DNA of 64,000 nt from Sphingobacteriales bacterium (GTDB lineage Bacteria; Bacteroidota; Bacteroidia; Chitinophagales; CAIOSU01). The notes beneath the pieces are model-generated. The model ran no database searches, was not told where the DNA came from, and worked only from the letters and a program-made list of their open reading frames with translations. The stretch lies in contig JAIXUD010000020.1 in NCBI GenBank assembly GCA_027483645.1, forward strand, positions 124,001 through 188,000. Direction: 5' to 3'. Of this stretch, positions 43,192 to 52,523 are shown piece by piece. Every line of letters starts with the position of its first letter. The stretch's first letter is position 1. The translations under genes were made by a program, and so were the position numbers.

Positions 43192-44274
43192 TTAAGTCAA
43201 AGATAAATATAATCGATTATCTTGTAAATAGCAATCGATAATCTTTGGGAAGGCAAAAATATTCAAATTTTGGCGCTCTGTTAGCTTGTAACTGGGTTCG
43301 GGCGCATTAAGTTTCCCGTTGGCTTCCACTTCAATAAACCAAGCATTAATCTTTTGATGGGTGAGTTTTTGGGTGTAAGGCCCTTTGGCAGCGGTTATGC
43401 GCCAATCACTGGGAGCAAATTGGCCAATGAAGTCGGCAACTTCGTGGGTATCAGGGGCCAGCAGTTCGGTATACTCCAGCATCGGGAATTGGTAGAGCTC
43501 CTGCCAAATGTCTTTGCCGGTGCGTTGCTCCACCAAGATATTACCACCCGCATTGAAGATGATGTAGTGAAAGAACCGTTCGCGCTGCTTTATCTTGCCA
43601 GCCTTAATGGGCAGCTTGTCTTGTAGGTTCTGGGCCTTGGCAATGCACTCTGCCGCCAGTGGGCAAGTGTTGCACAGCGGTTGCGCGGGCTTGCATAGCG
43701 TAGCCCCAAAGTCCATAATGGCTTGGTTATACAAGCCGGGCTGTGCGGCGGGTATCAGCTCATTCGCCAGTTGCCCGAACTGCTTCTTTGCCGCTGGACT
43801 ATCGATAGGTGTATCTACCCCGAAGTACCTTGCCAATACCCGGTACACGTTGCCATCCAGCACCGCCCGCAGTTCATCGAAGGCAAACGAGGCAATAGCC
43901 GCGGCCGTATACTCGCCCACGCCTTTGAGCTTAAGCAGAGCCTCGTAATTGTTTGGAAAGCTGCCGCCTAGCTCAGTATGTATGTATTGTGCCGCCGCAT
44001 GTAGGTTTCGGGCGCGGCTGTAATAGCCCAGCCCTTGCCAAAGTTTCATCACTTGGTCTGCCGGGGCAGTGGCCAAATGCTGCACCGTGGGGAACGCCTC
44101 GGTAAACTTCAAATAGTATGGCAGCCCTTGCTCCACGCGGGTTTGCTGTAGGATTATTTCGCTCAGCCAAACCTTATACGCATCCCGCTCCGCCTTCCAA
44201 GGCATCGGCCTATCGGTAGGTTTATACCACGCCAAAAGCTGTGTGGTGAAGAACGATTGGGGAGAGACGGGCAT
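43192..44274 (-). CDS. mutY: A/G-specific adenine DNA glycosylase
   Basis: 360 residues from the ATG at 44274; the ATG 69 bp upstream is rejected because its extension is encoded by a dispersed repeat. HhH-GPD domain: catalytic Glu in 'LSEIILQQTRVEQGLPYY', hairpin and catalytic Asp in 'LKGVGEYTAAAIASFAFDE' and 'AVLDGNVYRVLARYFG'. The 4Fe-4S cluster Cys are in 'CKPAQPLCNTCPLAAEC' (C-x6-C-x2-C-x5-C). A NUDIX-like C-terminal domain for 8-oxoG recognition follows. It removes A opposite 8-oxoguanine. Confidence 0.95.
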   Translation of the reverse strand: MPVSPQSFFTTQLLAWYKPTDRPMPWKAERDAYKVWLSEIILQQTRVEQGLPYYLKFTEAFPTVQHLATAPADQVMKLWQGLGYYSRARNLHAAAQYIHTELGGSFPNNYEALLKLKGVGEYTAAAIASFAFDELRAVLDGNVYRVLARYFGVDTPIDSPAAKKQFGQLANELIPAAQPGLYNQAIMDFGATLCKPAQPLCNTCPLAAECIAKAQNLQDKLPIKAGKIKQRERFFHYIIFNAGGNILVEQRTGKDIWQELYQFPMLEYTELLAPDTHEVADFIGQFAPSDWRITAAKGPYTQKLTHQKINAWFIEVEANGKLNAPEPSYKLTERQNLNIFAFPKIIDCYLQDNRLYLSLT

Positions 44275-44313
44275 GAGTGCGAAGGTAGCGCATTTGGACG
44301 ATGCACCACGGTT

Positions 44314-44439
44314 GATGTACGAAGTAAGATGTACAAAGTACAATGTTTTTTAGGCAAAAAGAAAGGTGATGTGCGAGACTTGCAAAGTTAATGTAAAGAT
44401 GCTTGCTTATCTCTATGAACCTTGCAGTGTGTCATGGTG
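44314..44439 (+). repeat. Second copy of the composite dispersed repeat
   Basis: GATGTACGAAGTAAGATGTA and the following ACAAAGTACAATGT (44314-44346), then GCAGTGTGTCATGGTG (44424-44439), match 38441-38473 and 38514-38529. The first part overlaps the rejected upstream start of mutY. The right-hand arm of the 38517 inverted repeat is missing here. Confidence 0.65.
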
Positions 44440-44507
44440 GACGGTTTCTCACAGTTCAGGACTTTACCTCGCATAACCGCAATTCACCGATAACCAATAA
44501 CCACCCA

Positions 44508-47189
44508 TCAATCATAACTCAACACCGGAGCCAACCACCGTTCCATCACCTCCAGCTCCATGCCTTTGCGGCGGGCGTAGTCGGTTACTTGGTCTTTGGT
44601 TACTTTGCCCACGCCGAAGTATTTACTCTGCGGGTGGCTGAAGTACCAGCCGCTTACGGCTGCTGCCGGCATCATCGCGAAGCTTTCGGTAAGGATAATA
44701 TCGGCACGGTTGGTGGCGTCGAGTAACGTAAAAAGGTCGGCCTTCTCGGTATGGTCGGGGCAGGCAGGGTAGCCCGGTGCCGGGCGTATGCCTTGGTATT
44801 TCTCGTTTATCAGGTCTTCGCCGCCTAATTCCTCCTGCGGCACATAGCCCCAGAACTCTTTGCGCACGCGCTCGTGCAGGCGCTCGGCAAATGCTTCGGC
44901 TAGGCGGTCTGCAAGGGCCTTGAGCATAATGCTGCTGTAGTCGTCGTGGTCTTTGGCGTATTGCTCCAGCCAAGGCTCCATGCCCAAGCCAGCCGTTACG
45001 GCAAAACCACCGAGGTAATCCTTCACGCCTACTTCCACCGGGGCTATATAATCGCTCAGGCAAAGGTTCGGCTGCCCTGCTGCCTTGCGGTTTTGCTGGC
45101 GCAAGTGGTGCAGGGTAAGGAACGATTGGCTACGGGTATCATCGCTAAAGAGCTGGATGTCATCTCCCTCACTATTGGCTGGCCAGAAGCCGATAACACC
45201 GTTGGCTCGTAGCATCTTCTTATCGATGATTTGCTGCAACATCGCTTTGGCATCGTTGTACAGCTTGGTAGCCTCCACGCCTACTACGTGATCCGTTAAT
45301 ATAGCAGGGAATCGGCCTGCCATCTCCCAAGTTTGGAAGAACGGTGTCCAATCAATATACTTCGCCAATTCATCTAGCGGGTAATCATTAAACTCCTTCA
45401 AGCCTAAGAAACTAGGCTTGGTAGGGGTAGTGGTGTTCCAGTCAATCGGCACGTGGTTGGCGCGGGCTTCTTGTATCGGTAAGTATTCTTTATGGCTTTG
45501 GCTGCTGCGGTGGCGCTCGCGCATCATTTCGTACTCTTCGCGTATGGCGGTTTCAAACACCTCGCGCTTGTCGCCCAATAAGCTTTCCACCACTGTTACC
45601 GAACGGCTGGCATCCAATACGTGTACCACTGGGGCGTTGGTATAAGACGCTTCGATTTTAACAGCAGTGTGCATTTTGCTGGTGGTGGCACCGCCAATCA
45701 ACAGGGGCTGCTTAAAACCGCCCCGCTGAAGCTCCTTAGCCAAGTGTACCATCTCATCCAACGATGGGGTAATCAATCCGCTCAACCCAATAATATCCAC
45801 ATTGTGCTCGCGGGCCGCTGCCAATATCTTTTCGGCAGGTACCATTACGCCTAGGTCAATCACTTCGTAGTTATTGCATCCGAGTACTACACCCACAATG
45901 TTTTTGCCAATGTCGTGTACGTCGCCTTTAACGGTAGCCATCAACACTTTTCCGGCATTGCTGCGGTCTCCTTCTTGTTTTAGGGCTTCAATGTATGGCA
46001 GCAGATGCGCCACGGCTTTCTTCATTACTCGTGCCGATTTCACTACCTGCGGCAGGAACATTTTGCCCTCTCCAAACAAATCACCCACCACGTTCATACC
46101 CTTCATCAGTGGGCCTTCAATTACTTTTATGGGGTGGTCGTACATCAAGCGAGCCTCTTCGGTATCCTCTTCAATGTAATCGGCCATTCCTTTAACTAGC
46201 GCGTGGGTAATGCGCTCTTGCACACCGCCATTACGCCATTCTAAGTCTTTCTCTTTGCCTACACTTTTATCGCCCTTGAAGCTCTCTGCAAACTCCAGCA
46301 AACGCTCAGTGGAGTCTGCCCTGCGGTTTAGCAACACATCTTCTACATGCTCCAGTAAGTCCTTCGGTATGTCATCGTACACGGCCAGCATAGTCGGGTT
46401 TACGATGCCCATGTCCATGCCTTCCTTGATAGCATGGTAAAGGAACGCTGAATGCATGGCCTCGCGCACGGTATCATTACCTCTAAAACTGAACGACACG
46501 TTGCTCACACCGCCGCTTACGTGGGCACCGGGCAGGTTTTCGCGTATCCAGCGGGTAGCTTTGAAGAAATCGACGGCGTAGTTACTGTGCTCGTCAATAC
46601 CGGTAGCAACCGGGAAAATATTCGGGTCGAAAATGATGTCCTGCGGTGGAAATTTCACCACGTTCACCAAGATGTCGTAGCTCTTTTTACAGATTTCAAT
46701 GCGGCGCTCGTAAGTATCCGCTTGGCCTTGCTCGTCAAATGCCATTACTACCGTGGCGGCACCGTAGCGCTTAATGAGTTTGGCATATTTAATAAATGGC
46801 TCCTCGCCCTCTTTAAGGCTGATGGAGTTTACTATGCTCTTGCCTTGCACGCACTTCAATCCCGCTTCAATAATTTCCCATTTGCTGCTATCAATCATCA
46901 CCGGGATACGGCTGATATCTGGCTCACTGGCCAGCAGGTGCAAAAAGCGGGTCATGGTAGCCACGCCATCTAGCATTCCCTCGTCCATATTAACATCCAG
47001 CACTTGTGCGCCGCCTTCCACTTGGTCGCGGGCTACAGAGAGGGCTTCCTCGTATTTGCCATCTTTGATCAGGCGCAGGAATTTCTTGGAACCGGTTACA
47101 TTAGTACGCTCGCCCACATTCACAAAATAGGAACCCGGGAATACTACCAGCGGCTCAAGACCGCTTAATTTTAAAGGAGCAATAGACAT
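44508..47189 (-). CDS. metH: Cobalamin-dependent methionine synthase, folate/B12/activation part
   Basis: 893 residues, equal to the MetH sequence after the homocysteine domain. Domains in order: pterin-binding (about 1-270, '[18 protein letters not shown]'), B12 cap (about 300-390), B12-binding with the His ligand in '[16 protein letters not shown]' (about 415-430), and the SAM-binding activation domain (about 600-890, '[15 protein letters not shown]'). It carries methyl from methyl-tetrahydrofolate via cobalamin to homocysteine. The homocysteine-binding part is the separate gene 54 bp upstream. Together they total 1233 residues, near the single-chain E. coli enzyme. Confidence 0.95.
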   Translation of the reverse strand: MSIAPLKLSGLEPLVVFPGSYFVNVGERTNVTGSKKFLRLIKDGKYEEALSVARDQVEGGAQVLDVNMDEGMLDGVATMTRFLHLLASEPDISRIPVMIDSSKWEIIEAGLKCVQGKSIVNSISLKEGEEPFIKYAKLIKRYGAATVVMAFDEQGQADTYERRIEICKKSYDILVNVVKFPPQDIIFDPNIFPVATGIDEHSNYAVDFFKATRWIRENLPGAHVSGGVSNVSFSFRGNDTVREAMHSAFLYHAIKEGMDMGIVNPTMLAVYDDIPKDLLEHVEDVLLNRRADSTERLLEFAESFKGDKSVGKEKDLEWRNGGVQERITHALVKGMADYIEEDTEEARLMYDHPIKVIEGPLMKGMNVVGDLFGEGKMFLPQVVKSARVMKKAVAHLLPYIEALKQEGDRSNAGKVLMATVKGDVHDIGKNIVGVVLGCNNYEVIDLGVMVPAEKILAAAREHNVDIIGLSGLITPSLDEMVHLAKELQRGGFKQPLLIGGATTSKMHTAVKIEASYTNAPVVHVLDASRSVTVVESLLGDKREVFETAIREEYEMMRERHRSSQSHKEYLPIQEARANHVPIDWNTTTPTKPSFLGLKEFNDYPLDELAKYIDWTPFFQTWEMAGRFPAILTDHVVGVEATKLYNDAKAMLQQIIDKKMLRANGVIGFWPANSEGDDIQLFSDDTRSQSFLTLHHLRQQNRKAAGQPNLCLSDYIAPVEVGVKDYLGGFAVTAGLGMEPWLEQYAKDHDDYSSIMLKALADRLAEAFAERLHERVRKEFWGYVPQEELGGEDLINEKYQGIRPAPGYPACPDHTEKADLFTLLDATNRADIILTESFAMMPAAAVSGWYFSHPQSKYFGVGKVTKDQVTDYARRKGMELEVMERWLAPVLSYD

Positions 47190-47243
47190 AGTGTTGGACG
47201 ATGGACCATGGACGATAGACCATGGTTCTTTTAGTTAATTGTA

Positions 47244-48266
47244 TTAGATGCTTGCGGTTTCGGTTTGGGCCTCGGCCACACGTGGCTTATAGTTGGCAGC
47301 GAGCCTGGCAATGGCGCGGATGTGGTCGGGGGTGGTACCGCAGCAACCGCCTACGATGTTCACCAAGCCTTCTTCCAAATAGTCTTTTATCTGGCTGGCC
47401 ATCAGTTCTGGTGTTTCGTCGTAGTGGCCAAACTCGTTGGGCAAGCCAGCATTGGGGTAAGCACTCACAAAAAAGTCCGACTTTTTATCCAAGACCTGCA
47501 GGTAAGGGCGAAGCTGAGATGCGCCGAGGGCACAGTTTAAGCCTACGCTCAACAGCGGTGCATGTGATACAGAGATAAGGAACGCCTCAGTGGTCTGCCC
47601 CGAAAGGGTACGGCCACTGGCATCGGTAATGGTACCAGATACCATGATTGGGTACTCCTTGCCGACTTCCTCAAAGTACTCGGTAATGGCGAACAATGCC
47701 GCTTTAGCGTTAAGGGTATCAAAGATGGTTTCGACGAGGATAACGTCCACGCCACCGTCAATCAAGGCTTTGGTTTGCTCTTTGTAGGCGACCACCAACT
47801 GGTCGAACGTTACCGCACGGTAGCCTGGGTCGTTTACATCTGGCGATAGTGATGCGGTGCGGTTAGTTGGCCCAATGGCACCGGCCACATAGCGCGGCTT
47901 ATCAGGGTTCTTGGCCGTTACTTCATCGGCAGCCTCTTTGGCTATTTTGGCCGAAAGGTAGTTAATGTCGTACACGGCATCTTCCAAGTGGTAATCTGCC
48001 TGGGCGATGGTGGTACCGCTAAAGGTATTGGTTTCGATGATATCGGCACCGGCCTCCAAGTATTGCACGTGAATGGCCTTGAGCACATCGGGGCGGGTAA
48101 TGGCCAGTAGGTCATTGTTGCCCTTCAATGGGTGTGCGTGGTCTTTAAAGCGCTCGCCACGGAAGTCTTCTTCCTCCAGCTTATAGCGCTGTATCATGGT
48201 GCCCATGGCGCCATCCAGTACTAGGATGCGCTCCTTTAGCAGTTCTCTTATGTCAGGTTTTGTCAT
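47244..48266 (-). CDS. Methionine synthase homocysteine-binding subunit
   Basis: 340 residues, homocysteine S-methyltransferase domain of MetH type. '[21 protein letters not shown]' opens as in MetH. Zinc ligands are the Cys in '[15 protein letters not shown]' and the Cys pair in '[14 protein letters not shown]'. It binds and activates homocysteine and must work with the folate/B12 part encoded downstream. The SAM-I riboswitch lies about 90 nt upstream of its start, so both halves respond to S-adenosylmethionine. The split between domains is common in Bacteroidota. Confidence 0.92.
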   Translation of the reverse strand: MTKPDIRELLKERILVLDGAMGTMIQRYKLEEEDFRGERFKDHAHPLKGNNDLLAITRPDVLKAIHVQYLEAGADIIETNTFSGTTIAQADYHLEDAVYDINYLSAKIAKEAADEVTAKNPDKPRYVAGAIGPTNRTASLSPDVNDPGYRAVTFDQLVVAYKEQTKALIDGGVDVILVETIFDTLNAKAALFAITEYFEEVGKEYPIMVSGTITDASGRTLSGQTTEAFLISVSHAPLLSVGLNCALGASQLRPYLQVLDKKSDFFVSAYPNAGLPNEFGHYDETPELMASQIKDYLEEGLVNIVGGCCGTTPDHIRAIARLAANYKPRVAEAQTETASI

Positions 48267-48357
48267 GGTCTTTCCCTAGTTTAAATAATCATTCGGCGTA
48301 GCCAGAAGTGATTACATAACAGAGAAACCGTTGTAGGCCTAGTTATGTTCCCGCTTC

Positions 48358-48482
48358 TAACTTATCTGCCCACACCGCCGAAGTAGCATGGTTGGAAGTG
48401 GCACCTTCTACCTAGCAGGAGCTAGTGGTAGTGGTTGCCAAGACATCAGCGGGCCAAATCCCTCCGTCTTTCTTGATAAATC
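48358..48482 (-). promoter_or_regulatory. SAM-I riboswitch (S-box)
   Basis: On the minus strand the conserved S-box core is present: TTATCAAGA, then GGAGGGATTTGGCCCG, CTGATG, TTGGCAACC, and GGTGCCACTTCC. P1 is closed by TTATC / GATAA at the two ends. Downstream (48290-48352) an AGAAG..ACATAAC / GTTATGT..CTTCT hairpin lies before the metH start but lacks a T-run, so control may be at translation. It binds S-adenosylmethionine to repress metH. Confidence 0.92.
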
Positions 48483-48495
48483 AGTAGAACTGATG

Positions 48496-48503
48496 CAAAG
48501 ATA
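48496..48503 (-). promoter_or_regulatory. -7 box (TATCTTTG) of the riboswitch-metH transcript
   Basis: TATCTTTG on the minus strand, about 13 bp upstream of the riboswitch, with a TTG 20 bp further upstream as a -33 element. This is the best complete Bacteroidota promoter in the window. Confidence 0.65.
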
Positions 48504-48597
48504 AGTAATGTAGGGTTGAGAATCAAGTGTTAAGAACATAAGTGCTCAGCACTTTTTGATGTACCTTTTACGCTGGATATAGTTCTAACCAAAAACA

Positions 48598-51500
48598 CTA
48601 AGAAACTGCCATTTCCTCCGGCTCATTCTCCTCAGGCACTAAGCTTGGATCCAACTGGAAGTTGTTCTTCACGAAAGCGCACCATTGGCAGTTGCTGTCG
48701 TTGCAGCCGCGCTGGAACTCTAGGTTCTGGATACCTCGGTAAGCTTCTTGCATCTGGGCACGAACAATCACCATGTCTTCAGGAGTGATGATGATTTTCT
48801 GCTTATAATATTGCTTGGTGCTGCGGTCGGGCTCTACGAAATCAAATTCCGTGGAAACTGCCGTCCAGCCTTTACTGTCCTCATTATCGACCAATATTTT
48901 ATAGAATACCGCTTGGCGCCAATAATCGCCGCCATGCTTCTCTTCGTAGGTAGGCTCTTCCTTTTTCCAATCTTCTGTCGGTGGAAAAAACTTCTTCTTA
49001 GAGTTATCGAACTTGCCGGTTTTATAATCCACCACATTTACATGCTTTCCATCGAATTCCAGCTTATCGAGCTTCCCGTTAATCGGTATGCCGTCCACTA
49101 CTGTACGCAGGTTTATTTCCACGGCGCTTACACGGTTCCATTTTTCGATGTTCTGTAAGTAGTATTCTGGTAAAAACAGGCGTCCATAGGCCATACGACG
49201 GTCATAATCTTCGGGCGTAAACGAGTCCAAATGTCGTTTCATATACCACTCAAACTCCTGTACCAAAAAACTGGCCGGTGGAAACACCTCTTGGTTCTCC
49301 TTCATCATACGGAAAAGGCGCTCCATGGCAAAGTGTACCGCCGAACCGAATGCCATTGCGGCGTTCTTAGCCGATGGGATGCGCAGCAAACTACCATAGT
49401 AGAAGCTGATAGGGCACTTAAGATAAGTATTCAAATGGCTTACGCTCAACGAGTAATTCTCTAATATGCGGCGCAACAGGGTTTCTTCCAGCAGTGGTAG
49501 GTTAGGCAGCGGCGGTTCGGAAAGTATAGTGAAGTGGAAGGCGGTCAAATCCGCATCAGGTAGGTGCACCTTGCTCACCACTATATCCTCGCAATTGGTC
49601 AGCTCATCTACATAGCGGCTGCACTCCATCATTTTGGCATCCAAGCTTTGGATGCTGTAGCTCACCACCAATTGGCGCTTAGCGCGGGTAAGGGCTACAT
49701 AAAATAGCCGGCGGTTCTCTTCAGCGTTGTCACCTTTACCAACGTGCGTAACTAGGTTATCAGGGAACGTGAAGCCGTCACTTCGCCCTGAGCTGTCCCA
49801 GGCTTTTTTATCGCAGCCTAGCACAAACACATACTCGTACTCCAAGCCCTTCGAGCCGTGGGCCGTTACCAAGTTAACGCCATCTTCAAAAAAGCCCTTC
49901 TTGTTTATTTCCAGCGCAATTTTCTCTTCGCGCATTTCCTTTATGGTACGTAGGAAACCATCCAGCTTCAGTTTCGGGTCTTTTACGCTTTCGTCTTTAA
50001 TGAACTGAAACAGCGTTGTCAACTGGTCCAGCATTTCAAATTTCTGTGGCGATTCCATTACTTGGCGTAGCAACCCGCCACGGGTCATTACCTTTTCGAA
50101 GAGGGTTTGCAGCGTGGTATTGTGTAGCTCTTTTACCCAAAACTCTATGTTATCGCTCAGTTGCTTTATGCGGCGGTAGCTTTCGTTGGCGTTGCTATCA
50201 AACAGGTTGGTGCCAGCCTGTGCCTGCACGCTGCGCAAAGCCTCGCGCCAGCGGGTTTTATAGTCGTTTCGCAGGCCTGCGGCTACTTTTGCAATTATCA
50301 GTGGCTCAATACCGAAGAAGTTGAAGTGCAGTATTTGGAACAGCAAGTCCTCTCGGCTGTGCGGTATCCGGGCCTCCTCCTTAATGTATTCCAGCAGGGT
50401 GAGGATGTTATCGATGAAAGGCGACTCCAATATATTGAATTTGCGGCGCACATTGAGCGGTATACCCCGGCTCTCTAGGTAGCGCGCTATATCGGTAGCT
50501 TGGTTGTGGTTGCGGTATATAAGGGCAATCTCCGATAGCTTTACGCCTTGGTTGCGTAACTGCTCAATCTCTTGGGCAATACCTACCATTTCGTGGGCCA
50601 GGTTGTAGTACTCGCGTATTTCTGGCTTTACGGTCAATGTTGCGTACTCGGTGCTTTGTGCTTTAAGATCTTTGCTGAGGCCCTTGATGGCATTAATGAG
50701 CCGCTCTTGGTTGTTCTGTATTAAGTGCTTGGCGGTATCCAATATGTGCTGGCTACTGCGGTAGTTATCGGTAAGCAAAATAATTTCTGGGCTATATTTT
50801 GCATTGAAACGTAAGATGTTCTCCACGTTTGCACCCTGAAAGCGATAAATAGATTGGTCGTCGTCGCCTACTACAAACACATTTGGCCTATCCCAGAAAC
50901 TCGCCAACGATTCAATAATTTCGTTTTGCGCCCCATTGGTATCTTGGTATTCGTCCACCAATAGGTATAGAAACTTCTCTTGGTATTGGCGCAACAGGTT
51001 TTCGTTTCGCTTAAACTCGTTCAGCACCAGCAATATCATATCATCAAAGTCGTAGCGCTTGCTGTCGGCCATCATCTGCATATACCGCGGGTATTCCTGG
51101 CAGGCGGCTTGCAGTTGACGCATTTTGTCGGTTTCCGCATCAATGTCCTTTTGCTTTACATCACCCACTTTAATACCCGCCTTTGCATTAGCTCGCTTAT
51201 ATAAATATAGTTCCCGCTCCGGCAACGATTCTAGGTATTCATCCACTTTTTGGGAGATGTGTGCTGCACTCCAGTCTTCCGTTTTCATTAGGCTAAATAG
51301 CCTTGAAAGCCTAGGAATATCATAATACACATCGCCAGTAAAGCGCTTTAGCGGGTGCTTGGCATCAAAGCCATCAATCAGTTTGCGTAGCAGTTGGCGT
51401 TTTTCCAAATCGGTAATGCTATCCAGCGCGCGGATGCCAAACAAGTCCAGATTATCTTTAATAACGCTGTTACAAAACGCGTGGAAGGTATTGATGGTAA

Positions 51501-51774
51501 CCTTATGCGCATCGGGACCAATGAACTTGAGCAAACGGCGGCGCATGGCAATGGCACCGGCATCGGTATAAGTTAGGCAAAGGATGTTTTCGGGGCGGGC
51601 ATCGGTTTGGGCAAGGATGTTGCCGATGCGTGCTGCTAATATCTGGGTTTTGCCCGTGCCGGGGCCAGCAATTACTAACACTGGGCCTTCTATGGTATCC
51701 ACGGCACGGCGCTGGGCGGGGTTCAATCGCCCTAGCTCTTGCAGAAATTGCATTTTATCCAATCCAACACCCAT
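48598..51774 (-). CDS. UvrD/Rep-type helicase fused to a RecB-family nuclease
   Basis: 1058 residues. Superfamily 1 helicase (about 10-690): Walker A 'IAGPGTGKTQ' (35-44), 'LLVDEYQDTNGAQNEII', 'GDDDQSIYRFQGA', 'LVTAHGSKGLEYEYV' and 'RRLFYVALTRAKRQL'. The C-terminal part (about 775-1050) is a PD-(D/E)xK nuclease: 'GKLDKLEFDGKHVNVVDYKTG' holds Asp-Lys. One Cys in 'YLKCPISFYY' plus three at the end (GCNDSNCQWC) would bind an iron-sulfur cluster as in AddB and Cas4. It probably processes DNA ends in recombination or repair. It is not in an addAB pair here. Met8 is an alternative start. Confidence 0.9.
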   Translation of the reverse strand: MGVGLDKMQFLQELGRLNPAQRRAVDTIEGPVLVIAGPGTGKTQILAARIGNILAQTDARPENILCLTYTDAGAIAMRRRLLKFIGPDAHKVTINTFHAFCNSVIKDNLDLFGIRALDSITDLEKRQLLRKLIDGFDAKHPLKRFTGDVYYDIPRLSRLFSLMKTEDWSAAHISQKVDEYLESLPERELYLYKRANAKAGIKVGDVKQKDIDAETDKMRQLQAACQEYPRYMQMMADSKRYDFDDMILLVLNEFKRNENLLRQYQEKFLYLLVDEYQDTNGAQNEIIESLASFWDRPNVFVVGDDDQSIYRFQGANVENILRFNAKYSPEIILLTDNYRSSQHILDTAKHLIQNNQERLINAIKGLSKDLKAQSTEYATLTVKPEIREYYNLAHEMVGIAQEIEQLRNQGVKLSEIALIYRNHNQATDIARYLESRGIPLNVRRKFNILESPFIDNILTLLEYIKEEARIPHSREDLLFQILHFNFFGIEPLIIAKVAAGLRNDYKTRWREALRSVQAQAGTNLFDSNANESYRRIKQLSDNIEFWVKELHNTTLQTLFEKVMTRGGLLRQVMESPQKFEMLDQLTTLFQFIKDESVKDPKLKLDGFLRTIKEMREEKIALEINKKGFFEDGVNLVTAHGSKGLEYEYVFVLGCDKKAWDSSGRSDGFTFPDNLVTHVGKGDNAEENRRLFYVALTRAKRQLVVSYSIQSLDAKMMECSRYVDELTNCEDIVVSKVHLPDADLTAFHFTILSEPPLPNLPLLEETLLRRILENYSLSVSHLNTYLKCPISFYYGSLLRIPSAKNAAMAFGSAVHFAMERLFRMMKENQEVFPPASFLVQEFEWYMKRHLDSFTPEDYDRRMAYGRLFLPEYYLQNIEKWNRVSAVEINLRTVVDGIPINGKLDKLEFDGKHVNVVDYKTGKFDNSKKKFFPPTEDWKKEEPTYEEKHGGDYWRQAVFYKILVDNEDSKGWTAVSTEFDFVEPDRSTKQYYKQKIIITPEDMVIVRAQMQEAYRGIQNLEFQRGCNDSNCQWCAFVKNNFQLDPSLVPEENEPEEMAVS

Positions 51775-51873
51775 AACTTTAGTAGTTTGCTATAAAGTTA
51801 AGGAATTTCGTCTGAATTTGGATGCGTCAGATTTGAGGATTACTTTGATTGTAGCTAATCCCGCTTTATATAC

Positions 51874-52179
51874 TTACAGCCCTTTCAACGCCTCTATAAA
51901 TGTACCATGATGGCCAATGTACTCAAGCACATCATCGTCGTTAAGCATACCCAGTACAAACTCCTTATCTTCTTCATCATAGGCTATTCTGTAGCCATCC
52001 TCCCGTTCTTCTAGCACGGTCCAAAACTCAAAGGTTTTCGATTCATCAAATGAGTTGATATACTTCTGCTTAACAGGCTTGATAAGATGTTTGCTCAAGA
52101 ATATCTCCATCCACACGTCGAGATTGGTGGCGGCTTCTACTTCAACAACAACTATTTTCTCTACTTCTTCACTGGTCAT
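51874..52179 (-). CDS. Hypothetical acidic cytoplasmic protein
   Basis: 101 residues, acidic, without signal or membrane segment. It has an alpha/beta pattern with 'IVVVEVEAATNLDVWMEIF', 'SFDESKTFEFWTVLEEREDG' and a terminal helix 'GTFIEALKGL'. No family recognised. It follows nothing on its strand closely, and a 340-bp intergenic region lies upstream. Codon use looks ordinary, supporting a real gene. Confidence 0.6.
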   Translation of the reverse strand: MTSEEVEKIVVVEVEAATNLDVWMEIFLSKHLIKPVKQKYINSFDESKTFEFWTVLEEREDGYRIAYDEEDKEFVLGMLNDDDVLEYIGHHGTFIEALKGL

Positions 52180-52356
52180 TCCGCAAAATTACGAAAGCTC
52201 TTTAAAGGATTTTGGGTAAAGGAATGAAGTTGTTTTGAATTTCAAACTGACTGATTTTAGCTAAAATGAGTCAGTTGACTGACTAAATTTGCAAAAAAGG
52301 AAGACAACGGTATTTTAATCCAAGCTGCCAATGATACAATTATCGTTGTAAGAAGT

Positions 52357-52465
52357 TTAACCACTAAGAGCACTAAGAGCACTAAGAAAAAAGGCACTAA
52401 GTTCACTTAGAACATATTACGGGCTTTGTGTTCTTCGTGATTTCCTTTTTGCACTTTGTGGTTAG
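52357..52465. repeat. About 109-bp inverted-repeat element of AACCAC...GTGGTT type
   Basis: TTAACCACTAAGAGCACTAA (from 52357) is mirrored by CACTTTGTGGTTAGA (ending 52465). The left arm contains three tandem copies of (G)CACTAAGA, and the right arm reads TTTGTGTTCTTCGTGATTTC. This type of simple CACAAAG-rich palindrome is frequent in Bacteroidota intergenic DNA. No gene is seen in 52180-52523. A TGACTGATTTTAGCTAAAAT palindrome lies at 52249-52268. Confidence 0.65.
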
Positions 52466-52523
52466 AAAACACGCATGTCAATAGCAAAGGGTAGTTTTTT
52501 TTGCCGTAAGACACAACTTGATA

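Noticed and set aside
44275-44343. Upstream start for mutY adding 23 residues
   Set aside because: The extension is translated from a dispersed intergenic repeat also present at 38441.
44623-45063. 146-codon minus-strand frame inside metH
   Set aside because: Arg/Pro-rich translation out of frame with a conserved methionine synthase activation domain; a shadow frame.
52360-52390. Three CACTAAGA units considered as a CRISPR-like array
   Set aside because: Unit length about 9 bp, no spacers, and it is one arm of an inverted repeat.
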